From Lepidodermella squamata (lineage: Eukaryota > Gastrotricha): a DNA stretch of 64,000 bases. The notes beneath the pieces are model-generated. The model was not told where the DNA came from. It made no database searches and saw only the letters and a list, made by a program, of their open reading frames with translations. This document shows, piece after piece, positions 45,336 to 56,865 of this stretch (its first letter is position 1; each line of letters starts with the position of its first letter). The stretch is taken from contig JBLDXI010000046.1 of NCBI GenBank assembly GCA_047495785.1, positions 496,001-560,000 of the forward strand. Direction: 5' to 3'. Made by a program: the position numbers and the translations under genes.

Positions 45336-45849
45336 CTAACAATCGTTTGTTTTATGGCATTTGACTGTTGCCAAGCGGTTCCAGTTTTTGATCCAGATAT
45401 AGGTAGGTCCAAGGCCCGCATTCCTCCGGTTGATGTTAGCGCACGAATTCAACAACTGGCAACTGTTATTGACTACCGTCGGGAATAATTGCGTCATGAA
45501 TACAATTGCTTTGCATGAAGGATTCGCGTCGCATAACGTTTTGCATGAGTCCTGTGAGAGGTCCTTGGGTGACTTTGTAACAATGCTGATTTGATTTTTG
45601 TTTTTATCCAGTCGACATTCACCATTGAACGATGTGTAGTCTGCTCCGAGTAAGGAATAGAATTATTATATTAATTTTTGGAAAAAGCATACCCGCTGCA
45701 CATAGGCTAGCAAAGAACACCAAGGCGGAGACGGCTGCTATGATATACGATATGATAGCATATGATATCATTGGTGGAAAAAGCATACCTGCCGCGCATA
45801 GGCCAGCAAAGAACACCACGGCGAGAACGGCTGCGAGCTTGATTGGCAT
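45336..45849 (-). CDS. Small secreted cysteine-rich (PAN/apple-like) protein with duplicated signal-peptide exon
   Basis: On the minus strand, exon 1 (45849-45789) encodes MPIKLAAVLAVVFFAGLCAA, a signal peptide, and ends in phase 1 at GTATGC. Exon 2 (45640-45336) encodes about 100 residues with six cysteines spaced SCKTLCDANPSCKAIVF...CQLLNSC, resembling PAN/apple-type modules. Total 121 residues. Between them lies a second copy of the exon 1 end, 45737-45693 (45 nt, AVSALVFFASLCAA), with its own acceptor CATAG and donor GTATGC. Its phases (1/1) allow inclusion or skipping. A TATAAA box lies about 100 bp upstream of the ATG. Confidence 0.7.
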
Positions 45850-45950
45850 GGCACGGGTGAGATGGAAATGAAGGTCGACTGCGAAAATAAGTAGAGATAT
45901 CAAGTTAGTTTTAAAAGTTGGACATGAAAATTAAGCGATTCGCACCTCGA

Positions 45951-45956
45951 TTTATA
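45951..45956 (-). promoter_or_regulatory. TATA box for the PAN-like gene
   Basis: In minus sense the sequence reads CCTATAAATCGAGG, about 100 bp upstream of the ATG at 45849. It is the only clear TATA box in this interval. Confidence 0.45.
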
Positions 45957-47709
45957 GGCGTTTTCGTACGAAAATAGCACCGGAATAGGTATCAGCTGCA
46001 AAGTTCTTAGCCGAAGTTGAGCTCCCTATTATCCTATTGAGAGTAAAATACCTGAATCGAGAAATTATTCATAACATAACATAACATTCATAACATTCAT
46101 AACATGAATTATTACCCACTTGTAGTTATTTCCGCCCGCGTTCTTAAATTACTCAGCCACTGTGTTCACCATTGTTCGCGGATTAAGTCAGACGGGCGGA
46201 TTTTATAAATAACCGTCTGTCTGATTTTTGTCTTAACCCGAGCAAAGGTCAACTCAGTGGCCATCTGTTCCGGATGAAAATTAAGACAAACCAGAAATAG
46301 ACATCAAAACAAGGTTTAATACAGAACAGAAAATTATTTTAAAAATATTTTAAAAAAATTCTCGAGGGTTCGATTTTTACGGTCAGTTTTTTCTTAGCTA
46401 GCGTCTAAACAATGAAATCTATCGACTAAATATCGTATTTGTCCCAATAGTAGCCCAGTCGCTAATTATCGCCCATCAATAATATAGTAGCCCAGGGTTG
46501 ATGGTTGGAAAACATAATAGATGAACTACCTTTTACCGGAACCAAATTTACGGTGAGCGGAACCTAAATTTGGTTCCGCTAACAGAAGGACCCATTCTGA
46601 TATTATGATAAATGAACGGTTTCCAATATTTCCCGGTTGAAATGTGAACAACTATACATTGTAGTTGATGTTTCACATGAAATTTCGTGAAATTCGCTAA
46701 TTTTGAAACCATTAGACAGAATTTGGAAACACTTGGCTAAAACATATTATAAATTGTTGATATTAATTCCGTAATTTTGAGGTTGAAACGGTTCAAATGA
46801 GTGAAATTAGCGCCTTCAAAATTTCGGGGACAGAATCAGAAAATTCAGCCATTAGCGTTAGGCGGGTAAATTCAAAAGCAATAAAAATTCAAAAAAAATC
46901 GGGAGGAAGAAAAGACAAAATGAAAACAACTAAATTAAGTGAACAAAGAAGCACTTATATCCCAAGACATGAACACAGTCTGTTGTTTCTGGTGTGTCTC
47001 TTTTTCGTCAAGACACCGATTACCAAGGGAAGGAAGGGAAGCTCATTGTTCGTGTGCGCCATCTGTTTTATTCAGCTTTTGAGCAAAAAACGCCAAAATC
47101 GTGTGCCGAAAATTTTAGCGATTTTTCCCTCTAGTTTTTTTGGGTAATCTCGTACAGCTTAATTACCTGTGGCTTGACCGACTCCAGTTCACCTATACAG
47201 GTGATTATCATGGCGTTAGGCTATTTTTTCTAAATTCGACCTTGACACATAAGAATTTCAAATTTTTTGCGTGTAAAAAAAGCACTGGCGATCAGATTTT
47301 GAACTCTGCTCCCGATGACGTCATACAGTGTTTTGAGCAGGAAATTTTCGAATTTACGTTAAAAATCGAAAAATAATTATTTTTTCAAATTTTAATAGCC
47401 TAACGCCTTCTACTCGTCGAACTGATTCCGATGCTTTTTTCAGCGTCTTAGAAAAGTGGATGGGTGATGAGTTTACCCTGAAAAACTTTTTGCATGTAAG
47501 TATGCAGGGGCTGTTGTTCAATTTGGGGTTTTCCCGAAAAAAAGGAACACACTTTTTGAGAAATGTCCGAAACTAGGCGTGGGATAAGGACCATTGTTCT
47601 TTAATCCAGTTTCTCTTCCTTCCCTTGCCGATTACGGCCGCGTTTCAAGTGTGTAATAATAAGTTTATTGCCTGCTGTAGCAATTTTAGTCAGCTGGGCC
47701 GCCCGCTGA
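45957..47709. other. Intergenic; short CATAACATT repeat at 46071-46106
   Basis: A short tandem tract of CATAACAT units lies at 46071-46106. An open frame at 46797-47147 lacks family resemblance and ends in low-complexity sequence. No gene is supported. Confidence 0.45.
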
Positions 47710-47816
47710 CTAAACCTATTCCGGCTGGTTGCAGTATTCCGTAAGATGAGTCATTTTCAGTATTCCGTAAGATGACTCATCTTACGGAATACTGCAACCA
47801 GCCGGAATAGGTTTAG
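47710..47816. repeat. Perfect 44-bp inverted repeat (palindrome) with nested third copy
   Basis: 47710-47753 and 47773-47816 are exact reverse complements (begin CTAAACCTATTCCGGCTGG). The 19-bp loop repeats CAGTATTCCGTAAGATGA from the arm. As RNA or DNA it would form a strong hairpin. Confidence 0.95.
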
Positions 47817-48011
47817 TTGATGCGGGTTGCGACGCAGTTTCGGCGTCACTACGCATGGAGAGTGGACTAATGGATGAGTTATTCATTATTTCGCTCCTTT
47901 TGCCCTATAAGGGAACGGTTCCAAAAACCCATGGATGAGCGCAGCCGCGAAGTAATTCATATGTTTGCGAGCGGCGTAATTTTTTCTCGGGCAGCAGAAG
48001 CATGGCAGAAG

Positions 48012-48429
48012 CGTTACCGTCAACTGGGGCGACTTTGACGGTGGGGTCACTTTGCCATGCGAAAATGGGGTGAATTTAGCATAGCAATGCTCGAAGGTAG
48101 CCAGGCTGATACCCCTCGAGCGGGGTACCGTTGCATAGCCCTAGAAAAGGCAAGCATTGATGTCTATACTAGACGTTAATCGGTTGCCTTACCTGATGAT
48201 TCAAGACAGGTGAAGTTAATGAAAAGTTTTGTTTTTTTTGGCAAAATTTCGATGACTCCGCAGTAAAGCAGGTGAGTTCGAAATGATTGTACTCTGTCAT
48301 ATTTGGGCTGCCTTCAATGCGGGCAATCCAACGGTTCCCCACTCGAAGGGTATCAGCCTGGTTACCTTCGAGAATTTCGCATGGCAAAGTGACCCCACCG
48401 TCAAAGTCGCCCCAGTTGACGGTACCCTT
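48012..48429. repeat. Inverted pair of a coding-like 120-bp segment
   Basis: 48012-48137 (plus) and 48312-48429 (minus) are homologous in opposite orientation. Both encode TVNWGDFDGGVTLPCE in the matching frame; the minus copy continues open (ADTLRVGNRWIARIEGSP) while the plus copy has an insertion and stops. The family of the coded peptide is unknown to me. It borders the Harbinger-like element. Confidence 0.75.
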
Positions 48430-48468
48430 GTTGTCAATTATTTCGCATAAGATGCGAGTAATCAGTAA

Positions 48469-50249
48469 GGGACCGTGCCGAAATTGACCTGATTTCGGCA
48501 GGCTATGGCAGGCCGTGGCAGGCGATGACAGGCGGCTACAGGTATAGGCAAACTGTAGCAATAGACAGCGCTAGAAGGCAAGTCACGTCAGCCCCACTTG
48601 TCTCTGCATGCGGCCCGCCGCCCTTCGTAACGCGCGCCATAGGTAGTCCGCCACCTCTCAGCGCCAGTTCCACCGCCTCGCAGTGTGCGGTCCGCCTCCT
48701 TCGCAGCGCCAGTTCCACCGCCTCTCACCTACGCGCGCGCTTGAATTTGATACAACTAAACAGCGCGACTGTAAATTGATTTGTTTTATTTGCATCTCAT
48801 TTTTTCATTTTATTTTAACCAGCACAGTATTTTAGCACAGTGACCTAAATAAGGAAGGGTAAATAGTAATAAATACCGCGGTGTTATTTATGACCCTTTC
48901 ATAATATAGGCGCGCGCGCGCGGAATAGGTACATTTTATTGCTTCAGCCATTATTTCAGCGTAATTTTGAAGTCACTTTTTATATTTTTAAATGCACGTG
49001 GAAAATTCAATAAAAATTACTATTATTTAATTAAAATTGAATCGAATAGACGTTAATTAACAATAGATAGCAAATTCCGTTATACAATTTTTGACAGACA
49101 GAATTCGAGACCGCCTATGAAAATAATAGTGAGGCTTTCGCGCGCGCCGATTTATAATTTTATGGCATTATTTACCGCGCGCATTGATATTAAAGGGTTA
49201 CATTCGAATAATTTGGCGGTTTTTATACTAAAATAAAATTCATTTAATTCTCTATCGATTGAATATGGGGTTCTCGCGCGTATAAATGATAGGGAAAATT
49301 TTTCACGCGCACTCAAAGTTTCAAGTCGGTTTTGTGTGAGACTCATAATAAGCTCGCGATGTTTAGTACCCTCGTACTTCTCACTGATTTTGCTCGCCGG
49401 CCGTTCACCTATGGGCTATGGGTATTCAGCCGAAAGATATTTTTCTGAATTTAATTTTGCTATCAATACCGCCAAATAATATTGAAGTAGCTCTATGAAA
49501 TCAGCCCGCGCGGCTGAAATATTATAAAATTGTAAAATATGCGCGCGCGCCTTAGAGTCTAATACCACAAGTTGCGCTCAGGTCACACTTTTGTTTGTTT
49601 TTATTACTGCGAGTACGCGCGGTCATTAGATATCATCGTAAAGCAATGGTGAAATTAGGGCGCGCGCGAGAAAGAGAAATAAAGAGATAAATTTGTGACT
49701 GGCCGGTCTTATTCGCACGCACGCAGGCCTAATTACTACGTCATAAATTTAGGAAAATAACAAGAAAACAGCAAATCGACAAAATCAAATCTGAATTTTT
49801 CAATTATTCTAATTATAACAATTCAATTCAATAATACAGTTATAAAGTCGATATCAGGTTAATATGACGCTTCGTTTGTTCGGCCGGCGGCCGGGCACCT
49901 TAAAACACGCGACATGTAGTCGTTGACAGACGCTATTGTGCGCGCAATGAGGACAAGCGGGACTGGCGCTGTGCGGGAGCGGGACTGGTGCTGCGAGGCG
50001 GCGGAACTGGCGCTGTGAGAGGAGCGGGACTGGCGCTGCGAGGCGGCGGGCCGCCCGCAGGTTTTATTACGAATGGGGGCGGGCCGCCCGCTGCTTCGGG
50101 TTTAAACGTAAAAACCCGTTTTACAGTTTTATATAGCAAAATTGAGGCTGCTGCTATCTGTGCCACGCTGCCACGGCCTGCGCCGCCCACTGACACCTGT
50201 CACGTCCTGCCACGGCCTGCCGTTGACTGCTTCATTTCGGCATGGTCCC
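48469..50249. mobile_element. 1.78-kb Harbinger-like non-autonomous transposon with TAA target duplication
   Basis: The left end reads GGGACCGTGCCGAAAT. The right end, in reverse complement, reads GGGACCATGCCGAAAT. TAA flanks both sides (48466-48468 and 50250-50252). Subterminal parts are also inverted copies: GGCAGGCCGTGGCAGG repeats near each end and GC-rich CTGGCGCTG/GAGGCGG tandem words (48590-48740 versus 49950-50100). A 3-bp TWA duplication with GG-starting TIRs is typical of PIF/Harbinger. The AT-rich middle, with many CGCGCG runs, holds no transposase frame. Confidence 0.82.
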
Positions 50250-50759
50250 TAAGTCTTCGTCTTGCATAAAAAAGCATGTGCGCTCCATTTTTTATGCATG
50301 ATGAGCAATTTGGCAGCGGTTATCTTGCATAATAATTCAGACTTTCTGCATAAAAACCGGGCTTTCTTGCAGTTGGTGCCCGGTATTCTACCACAGAAAG
50401 TCAACTAAAAAAATCAAACATCATTCATAAAAATCATTTTCTCTGGGTGTTTCATGGCAAATGGACCTCCGGTAGCGTACTCCAATGCTGGCTTTCCTGC
50501 CAAAAACTGAACCTTCGACCGATCAAAACTTGAATATATTTCAAGCACAGTCAATCACAATTAGCAGAATATCAGTCTGTCATTTTTTTCCGGTCTTAGC
50601 AAGACGAGATCTTTTTGCCTTTGAGTAAGGCCAAAACCCAGACCGAAATTACAACCAGCTCTTTCAAGCCAGACCAAAGACCAAAGACCGAAAAAATAAT
50701 TACTCGTTTCTTTTATTACATTCTCTTCTCCCCGTTCAAGTAAACGTTTTCAGAAATTT
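50250..50759. other. Transposon flank, no gene
   Basis: Contains several CTTGCATAA words (50260-50365) and no coding exon. Confidence 0.4.
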
Positions 50760-51330
50760 TTAAATCAAAATTCTGATAGCAGTGAGATGTTTATTGCCAC
50801 GACACACCATCGAACGGCAGATGGTATCCGTTTTCAGCCTCAAACGTCCAGGCGATACGGAATGACTCGGTAGTGAAAAAATTCTTTCGGGCCATGCGCT
50901 ACTGGCACAAAATGCGAAGATTCGCCCCACCAGCAGCGATAAATTCGGAAAGCGTCGATGATGAGATTTCCAAAAAGCTAGGCTACAAGGGAGATCTACG
51001 TCGTGTACGCTTAGCAGGTCGAGATAGGAAGCAACCTCGTTTCTAAGGGTCGAATTTGGCACTTGTTTCTTATCATGAGCCGTGACTTGTTTTGACATGA
51101 AATTAGCAAGAAACTTCGGCGTAGTCGATGAAACAGTTGCAGACGCCGCAGCTAGCGGTGACGAGGGAGCAGCAGAATTGCCATTTAACTGAAAGAAAAC
51201 GAAAAATGCACTTCATTCAAATTATTATTATTAAAAGTTATCAACCTCGGTCAGATATTCGTTGAGGCAAAAGCATTCCTTGACCATGATGCTTGTGACA
51301 ATGCTTGTGAACTTTTGGACGTCAACATAT
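50760..51330 (-). pseudogene. hAT transposase C-terminal fragment
   Basis: On the minus strand, an exon 51188-50760 encodes EVASYLDLLSVHDVDL, FWKSHHRRFPNLSLLVGRIF and SSAWPERIFS, the hAT C-terminal dimerisation domain (usual pattern YL...W..n...fP.L..la..il..p.sSa.sERvFS). An upstream exon, about 51330-51245, ends ECFCLNEYLTE and joins in phase 0 via intron 51189-51244. Further 5' the frame dissolves into degenerate ATATGAAATG repeats, so the DDE catalytic part is missing. AATAAA in minus sense lies just after the stop. Confidence 0.75.
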
Positions 51331-51962
51331 GCGTATGAAAAGGTCACGATATGAAATGACGTAGAATAAATATGAAATGGTCACGATTTCTATTGATATG
51401 TTTATGTATTGAAATAACCACGGAAAATCAGTATGAAATACCACGGCAAAAGTATGAAATGATCACGATATGAAATGCCCAACTGACACTTTACCATTGG
51501 CGAGGATAAGAAGCCGGAAGTTGCACTACGGCAGCCATCTTCATCCATTTCACACTCGTCCGCTGCGTCAAAAGCACACGATTTAACACGGCATGATATC
51601 GAAATTTGCATGAGACGTAGCTAGGACGCCGCAGCTGGGCTTTTTACGAGAAAAAAGTGAAATGAGAGATAATGAGGTCGAAGGTCGCGTTTTGAAAATA
51701 ATGAGATGAATCATCTCATTATCTTTTGGCGCCAGATGTTGTGATGAAACTGCTGATTTCGAGAAAAAAGAGAGTCTTTCATACGCCGTAAGTGCTACTT
51801 TGCAAGTGAAAAGATGAAAAAAATGCCACGATTGAAAAGATGAAACCATAGATCAATTTTAGAAAATCATGATTTTTATTGCTTCGGTAAATATTTTCAC
51901 TATCACAAGGGTAAAGCTGAGCAAATCGGACGAAAAATCGTCAAAAATAAAACGGAAAATAA
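51331..51962. other. Spacer with ATGAAATG-type repeats, short palindrome and poly(A) signal
   Basis: Degenerate units of ATATGAAATGNNCACG occur at 51340-51480. A 20-bp palindrome (TAATGAGATG/CATCTCATTA around AT) lies near 51699-51722. AATAAA in minus sense near 51875 probably serves the P-type transposase gene. A ~30-bp motif here (51609, CATGAGACGTAGCTAGGACG) recurs in reverse orientation at about 56310-56340. Confidence 0.5.
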
Positions 51963-54623
51963 TTAGTCTTTTTTGAATTGCTTTAGACTTGAACGCAGTG
52001 ATAAGGAGGATGCTCCAAATTTTTCGCGATAAAATCTCACGGTTCTTCGTGCCAAGATGTATTTGAGGCGGCACAAAGTCGGGAGAATGATCGATTTTTC
52101 TTTGATTTTGTTCAACTCACCGCCCATACGATTTGCCACATCATCCAGCTTTTTGAAAGTAGTCAAATCTTCACGGTACTTCGCTGAAAGAGCCACCTTA
52201 ATGATGGCCATAACGTCGCCGTTCGGCTGGGTGGCACCACCGCGCGAGCGCAACTCGACGTAGTCACTGTGGTACGCCTCGGTCGGTTTGAGGCCCAGTT
52301 TTTTCGTGATAAATCCGCCTACCCATGCGATGGTGTTGTGATCGAATGTGAGATGGCTGGGCAAATGAACACGATGCATGCTGGACTGCCGAGACTTCTC
52401 GAAGGCACTTTTTTTCAACTGCCGCGCGACTTTGATACTCAGTGAGGCAACCGCCCCTCGAGCTTTCACATTTCCCCCGCGAGATACGCCCCAGTAACCG
52501 CCGGCAACTCGCAATATCCCAGAACGGCGCTGAATAGCTCTGAAGGTGGGGTTGGATTTCGAGGAATTGCCGTCTCTACGGAATTGATTGAAAAGCATCT
52601 CATTTGCGTCTTGATTCGCTCTTGCTGGGTAAAACTGTTTGACCCCTTGAGCCAAGCAGAAGCGAATCAAAGACGCCATGTTCGTAGTCGTTTCGATCAA
52701 TGCCCGATTGGCTTGCCAGGAAAGAGTAGATTTATCGGCTTTGTTATCCTGGTTGATAGCTTTGATTAAGGGAACGAAGGTTTCCTCAAGCCAGGTCAGT
52801 CGCTTATCGTCGGGTCTTTCGTACGGAGCTAGGTTTGGTTTCAAGCGGTACGACTCGGGCTTGCTCGTACCCTCGGAGTTGCTTTCGCCATTAAAGCAAT
52901 CGAACCAGCAGTCGATTAGAAGGCAGAAAAAGGCCGTTGCCGCAGCATCAATATCGTCCGGGTGAGAAAGCAATATTTCGATAGCGACGGAGCGGGAGAG
53001 GGTCTGTGCAGCGTAACTAACTTTCATCTTCTGCGGCGCGTTTTTCCGAGTCACCGAACTCACGCTATGCTTAGAAAGCTTTGTACTCCTTTGAACGAGG
53101 CGATGCCGATCTCGCTCGAAAATCTCAACAATATAGGCCCAATTAACCCGCCCTTTGCCAACCCGAGGAAATTTCGAGATCAATTTTTCCTCCATGACAG
53201 CCGAGTATTTTGACCATTCTACTTTTGAAAAGTCGATTATTAGCTATAAAAAGGAAATTGCTTGAAAAGGTACATTGGTTCTTAAAAGATACTAACCCTT
53301 TTGTTAATAATTGCATTTCGGCAGATTTTGAGAATATGAGGTACGTCAAACATCATATGGACCTGAACGCCATTTCCAACTGGATGCGGATAGCCCTGTG
53401 GACCAAACTTTTCAACCAGACCGTTGTAGAGGGACCAATTTTCACCCGCACCATCCCATGTTGCTCCAACTACAATAACAGGCGTTGAAAGCTTGAACAG
53501 CCGCTCGATGGTTTTCTTCAAAAACAACGAAATTCTATCGACGGGTAGATTGACCATTGGAAAGTTGGCAATGTTTATTGTTGTAACATTTTCGACAAAT
53601 TTGAGAACGATAGAGAGACATTGCGTCGCAGGCGTTCCTGGCTCGTCTAGGGACATGCCAACAATCGTATTTCCTTTATCAATGATTTCAAGGCCACCGG
53701 AAATGGACATCGCATCTATAGATATCAAACCAAAGCGATAAGTATCCGGGCAGGTTGACGCCTTGATTTCCTCTTCCAACATTATCAGGCCTGTTTCCGC
53801 AATGCCTGGCTCGTAGTCGACAGGTGTAACCGAGACCAGCGTCGAAGGGTGGGGTAACATGAGAATTCTGGAATCTCTCAAGAAGTCGTAGGCCTTCGAA
53901 CTGATCGAATGAATGGTAAGAGCTACTCTCATCACAATTTCGCCCGCCTTGCTTGAATATCGAATGGCATGCATTGATTTGATGTGTCGAAATCGATTTT
54001 GAAAAGCGAGAAATTCTTGAAGATCCTCGGTTGTCAAGTGCTTGTTCGGTGGATGAATCACCTCCGGCGGTAGATCAGCTTGAGATCCGCAGCTAGACCT
54101 GTTGATACGCCTGGTTCGCATCAGCTTCAAACGCTTTTTCCGTAATTTCGCCCGATGTTTGTCGGTTGCAATTTTAGCCCGTAGTTTCTCATTTTGCGCG
54201 CGAAGGGATTTATTCTCAGCGAAAACTCTGGAACAGCCGATCTTGCAAGCAGTAGTCGGCGGGGGCTGAGGGCGGTGTCGTACAACTCGCTTCGGAGCAG
54301 GCTCGTTCATTCGGACATTTCCATCAGGTTTTCCCGAAAATCCCGCAGCTATCAATTCGGCAACTGTTGCTAGTCGGCCAAAGGTCGTAGGACCACGCAT
54401 GGTGGCGGCTGATTCCTGATTGCTGATTTTCGGCTTTTCTACCGGTTGTAGGACTATTGATATCGATTGCGTTGGGGCGGGTACAGTTGCTCGTTTGGTA
54501 GGAATTTCTACATAATGAGATCCAGAATCCAGCTTAATATTTCACATCTGAAGAGGAACAATAAAATTCCTTACCGTTGTCAATTTCATTACTGGCTTTA
54601 CGGGTATGAGAAACGCGAGGCAT
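51963..54623 (-). CDS. P-element/THAP9-type transposase, without a visible THAP domain
   Basis: Three exons on the minus strand, 54623-54575, 54507-53297 and 53243-51963, give 846 residues. A basic coiled stretch (FAENKSLRAQNEKLRAKIA) precedes the RNase H-like core: FGLISIDAMSISGGLE (first Asp), VVGATWDGAGENWSLYNGL, MMFDVPHILKICRNAI (usual FD..H..K..RN), then KMKVSYAAQTLSRSVA and QDANEMLFNQFRR...NPTFRAIQRR, the late Asp/Glu region. These follow the P-element/THAP9 order. The long frame suggests recent activity or domestication. I found no N-terminal C2CH THAP zinc finger upstream and no clear flanking TIRs. The start ATG (MPRVSHTRK) is the first in frame I can support. Confidence 0.8.
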
Positions 54624-54786
54624 CCTATCGTTCTCCCACGGCCGATTTCCCGAAAGCAATTTAGTAGATTCGGCATTTGAACCGACCGATTTACCAGTGC
54701 CTAGTGATGTAAACCTGACTGGACCTGGCCCAGGATTTAATTGGATCTTTATTGAAATAAAAGTATATAAACCCTATACATGGAAT

Positions 54787-55400
54787 TCAGTAGTCATAAA
54801 TCAGACTTACATCGCCGCATTGCAAAAGCAACAAGCTGATATGGTTGAATCGGAATGATAAACACGGGATCAAGCTTCCATTTTCCAAATTGTTTCTGTT
54901 GTTAAAGATAATCGATTCACCCGGCCGAAAAAAGTCAATGAAATTTACCGGAAATTCGCAAATTGATCGAAGTGAATATCGTTGAAGCCATTTTCATTCA
55001 ATTCGGTTGTAACAACCCGTTGCTGAGAAACATGATCGTATTTGAGATTCGATATCATCAGCAGATGAAACAACAGGGCATTTCTTTTACAATTCGACCG
55101 ATTAAACAGAAGATAGCACATTTTCAGACGAATAAGAAGCGATAGTAAAGGAAACAGAGCCATTAATAGCCATCCGCTTGGTGCCGCGAAACATTCTATC
55201 ACTGCTTGGTAAAACACAAGCGAGTCGCTCAGGACCCACGATGCCAATTTTCCCAGCCAAAAGACTGGTAATTTAGCAAAGTAAATTGACCAGTCGAAGG
55301 TTGACGATAGTAAATTCAATGGCAGGCTGTCATCCAATAACTCCAGACGAGAGTTTGCAAGGACAATTGCCACGACAATAACTGAGAGGAACCCTCTCAT
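54787..55400 (-). CDS. Hypothetical membrane protein with signal peptide
   Basis: Two exons on the minus strand, 55400-54949 and 54895-54787, join in phase 2 and give 186 residues. The start is MRGFLSVIVVAIVLANS (signal peptide). Hydrophobic segments follow (FYQAVIECFAAPSGWLLMAL, FPLLSLLIRL), and the second exon ends LLLLQCGDVSLIYDY. AATAAA in minus sense follows. I do not recognise a family. Its 3' end lies only about 160 bp from the start of the transposase gene on the same strand. Confidence 0.6.
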
Positions 55401-56551
55401 TCTTGAATCTTCTTCAGTTCCAACTTCAATAAATTTCCTTCTAAATTGAAAATAGGACCAGGTAAAATTGAAAAATCCGGCAGAAGCTCCCGCCTACAGA
55501 ACATTTTCCATCAAAAAATTTCAAGTAAATAAATTGATAAAAAATCTAAATAAATCGAATTTCAACGTGACCAGGGCCAAGTTCAGGTCCATTTCAGCTC
55601 GCTCTATCAATTTAGATGGTGAAAAATGAAGCCCAGCAGAGGAACAAAGTGAACTGGAACTTGTCAAGTAGGCCAACTTCGGTTCAAGAATGATTACCAG
55701 AATCCATCGATAAATCACTAGATTCTTTCCAGAAAGTCGTCGGTAAAAGTGCCAGTAACATCAGCTACGGTAAGAATGGCAAAGGCCGGTGATTTTTACC
55801 AAAACTTGTATAAGAACCAGCCATGTAACACCCGGTTCGGAATTTACACCAGTCAGCCTTAAAAGAGGTTTTATTACGCTCAGATTTCGAGTAGAAAAAG
55901 ACGAAAATTATTGTACTAAAATGAGAACTAACACTTTTACTCAAGCTGTGTTCTCTCTTCAAGTTGCGCAACATACATAAAATTTTCGCATTTTAATGAA
56001 AATTGAATCGTTTCCTGGATTTTAATAAGGAAATCCCGAAAAACTGTATCCAGCCTAGACCTTCCCGTGGCTTATTCAGAAACTTCGAAATCTTCTCCGA
56101 GGCTGGAACCTGGATCCAGCTTGGTAACTATGGCACCGGAACATTTCTTCTCCTTTTTGAAATTGACCCTGCTTTAATTTATAAAAATTTCAGGGATTAT
56201 TCAATTTTCTTTTCTTTTTAAACCCTGAAATTTTAATTTTTACAGTATAAGAATATTCTTGAATATTCATGCATGAGACCAGCATGACACCCCCGTTTGC
56301 ATGGCGGGGTTCAAGCTGCGGCGTCCTACCTACGTCTCATGGAAATTTGCGGCAGGCGGCCGGTAACCGGAATCGATGGTAACCTCAGGAAAAACGAAAC
56401 ACTGCTCTCTGTGACAAGCGTCCTGGCCCATTGCATCAAAGTCCAGGCAAGTCGAGAAGCTGGGCATCTGTCTCTGATGAGTTGCATGGAAATACTGTCA
56501 TCAATCGTTAAGGAGCAGACTTTAACTCGGAATGAGGTGTAGAGATAAGTT
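55401..56551. other. Intergenic, no convincing gene
   Basis: Short frames only. The stretch 56280-56345 contains a CCCCCGTTTGCATGGCGGGG foldback and the ~30-bp motif shared with 51609, suggesting a transposon end. Confidence 0.4.
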
Positions 56552-56865
56552 TCATTTTCGCTGATAGTTAACATGAAAATCGCCAGTCTTCAGCGGCCGA
56601 TCGTTAGTTAATTGGTTGAGATCTGAAGTCTCCAGCCCGAATTCCAATCCGAGAATGGGATAGACGTCGAGAGTGTCCACTCGTTTTCGCGCGGCGCGAA
56701 GAAAGCTGACCGTCAGATTAGAGACGTCGTTTGCAATGGCGTTAGTGCGACTCAATCGAAGCATTGGCGTGGTAAAATTGAGATTCGTGGAAGCTGGAGC
56801 CATCGTTATTTCCGGATCAATGACATGATTCTTCTTCCGAGGAGAAGAAACTTGGGTGAAGACAA
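56552..56865 (-). pseudogene. Isolated coding-like exon, gene fragment
   Basis: On the minus strand, an acceptor (TATTTTACAG) at 56866 opens a frame of about 100 residues (QVSSPRKKNH, NDVSNLTVSFLRAARKRVDT, YPILGLEFGLET) that stops at 56552. I find no upstream or downstream exon that joins in phase, although a second frame (56574-56326) carries on out of frame. Probably a gene fragment or decayed gene of unknown family. Confidence 0.35.

Noticed and set aside
46797-47147. 116-residue open frame
   Set aside because: Composition follows local AT-rich DNA, no domain, no splice partners.
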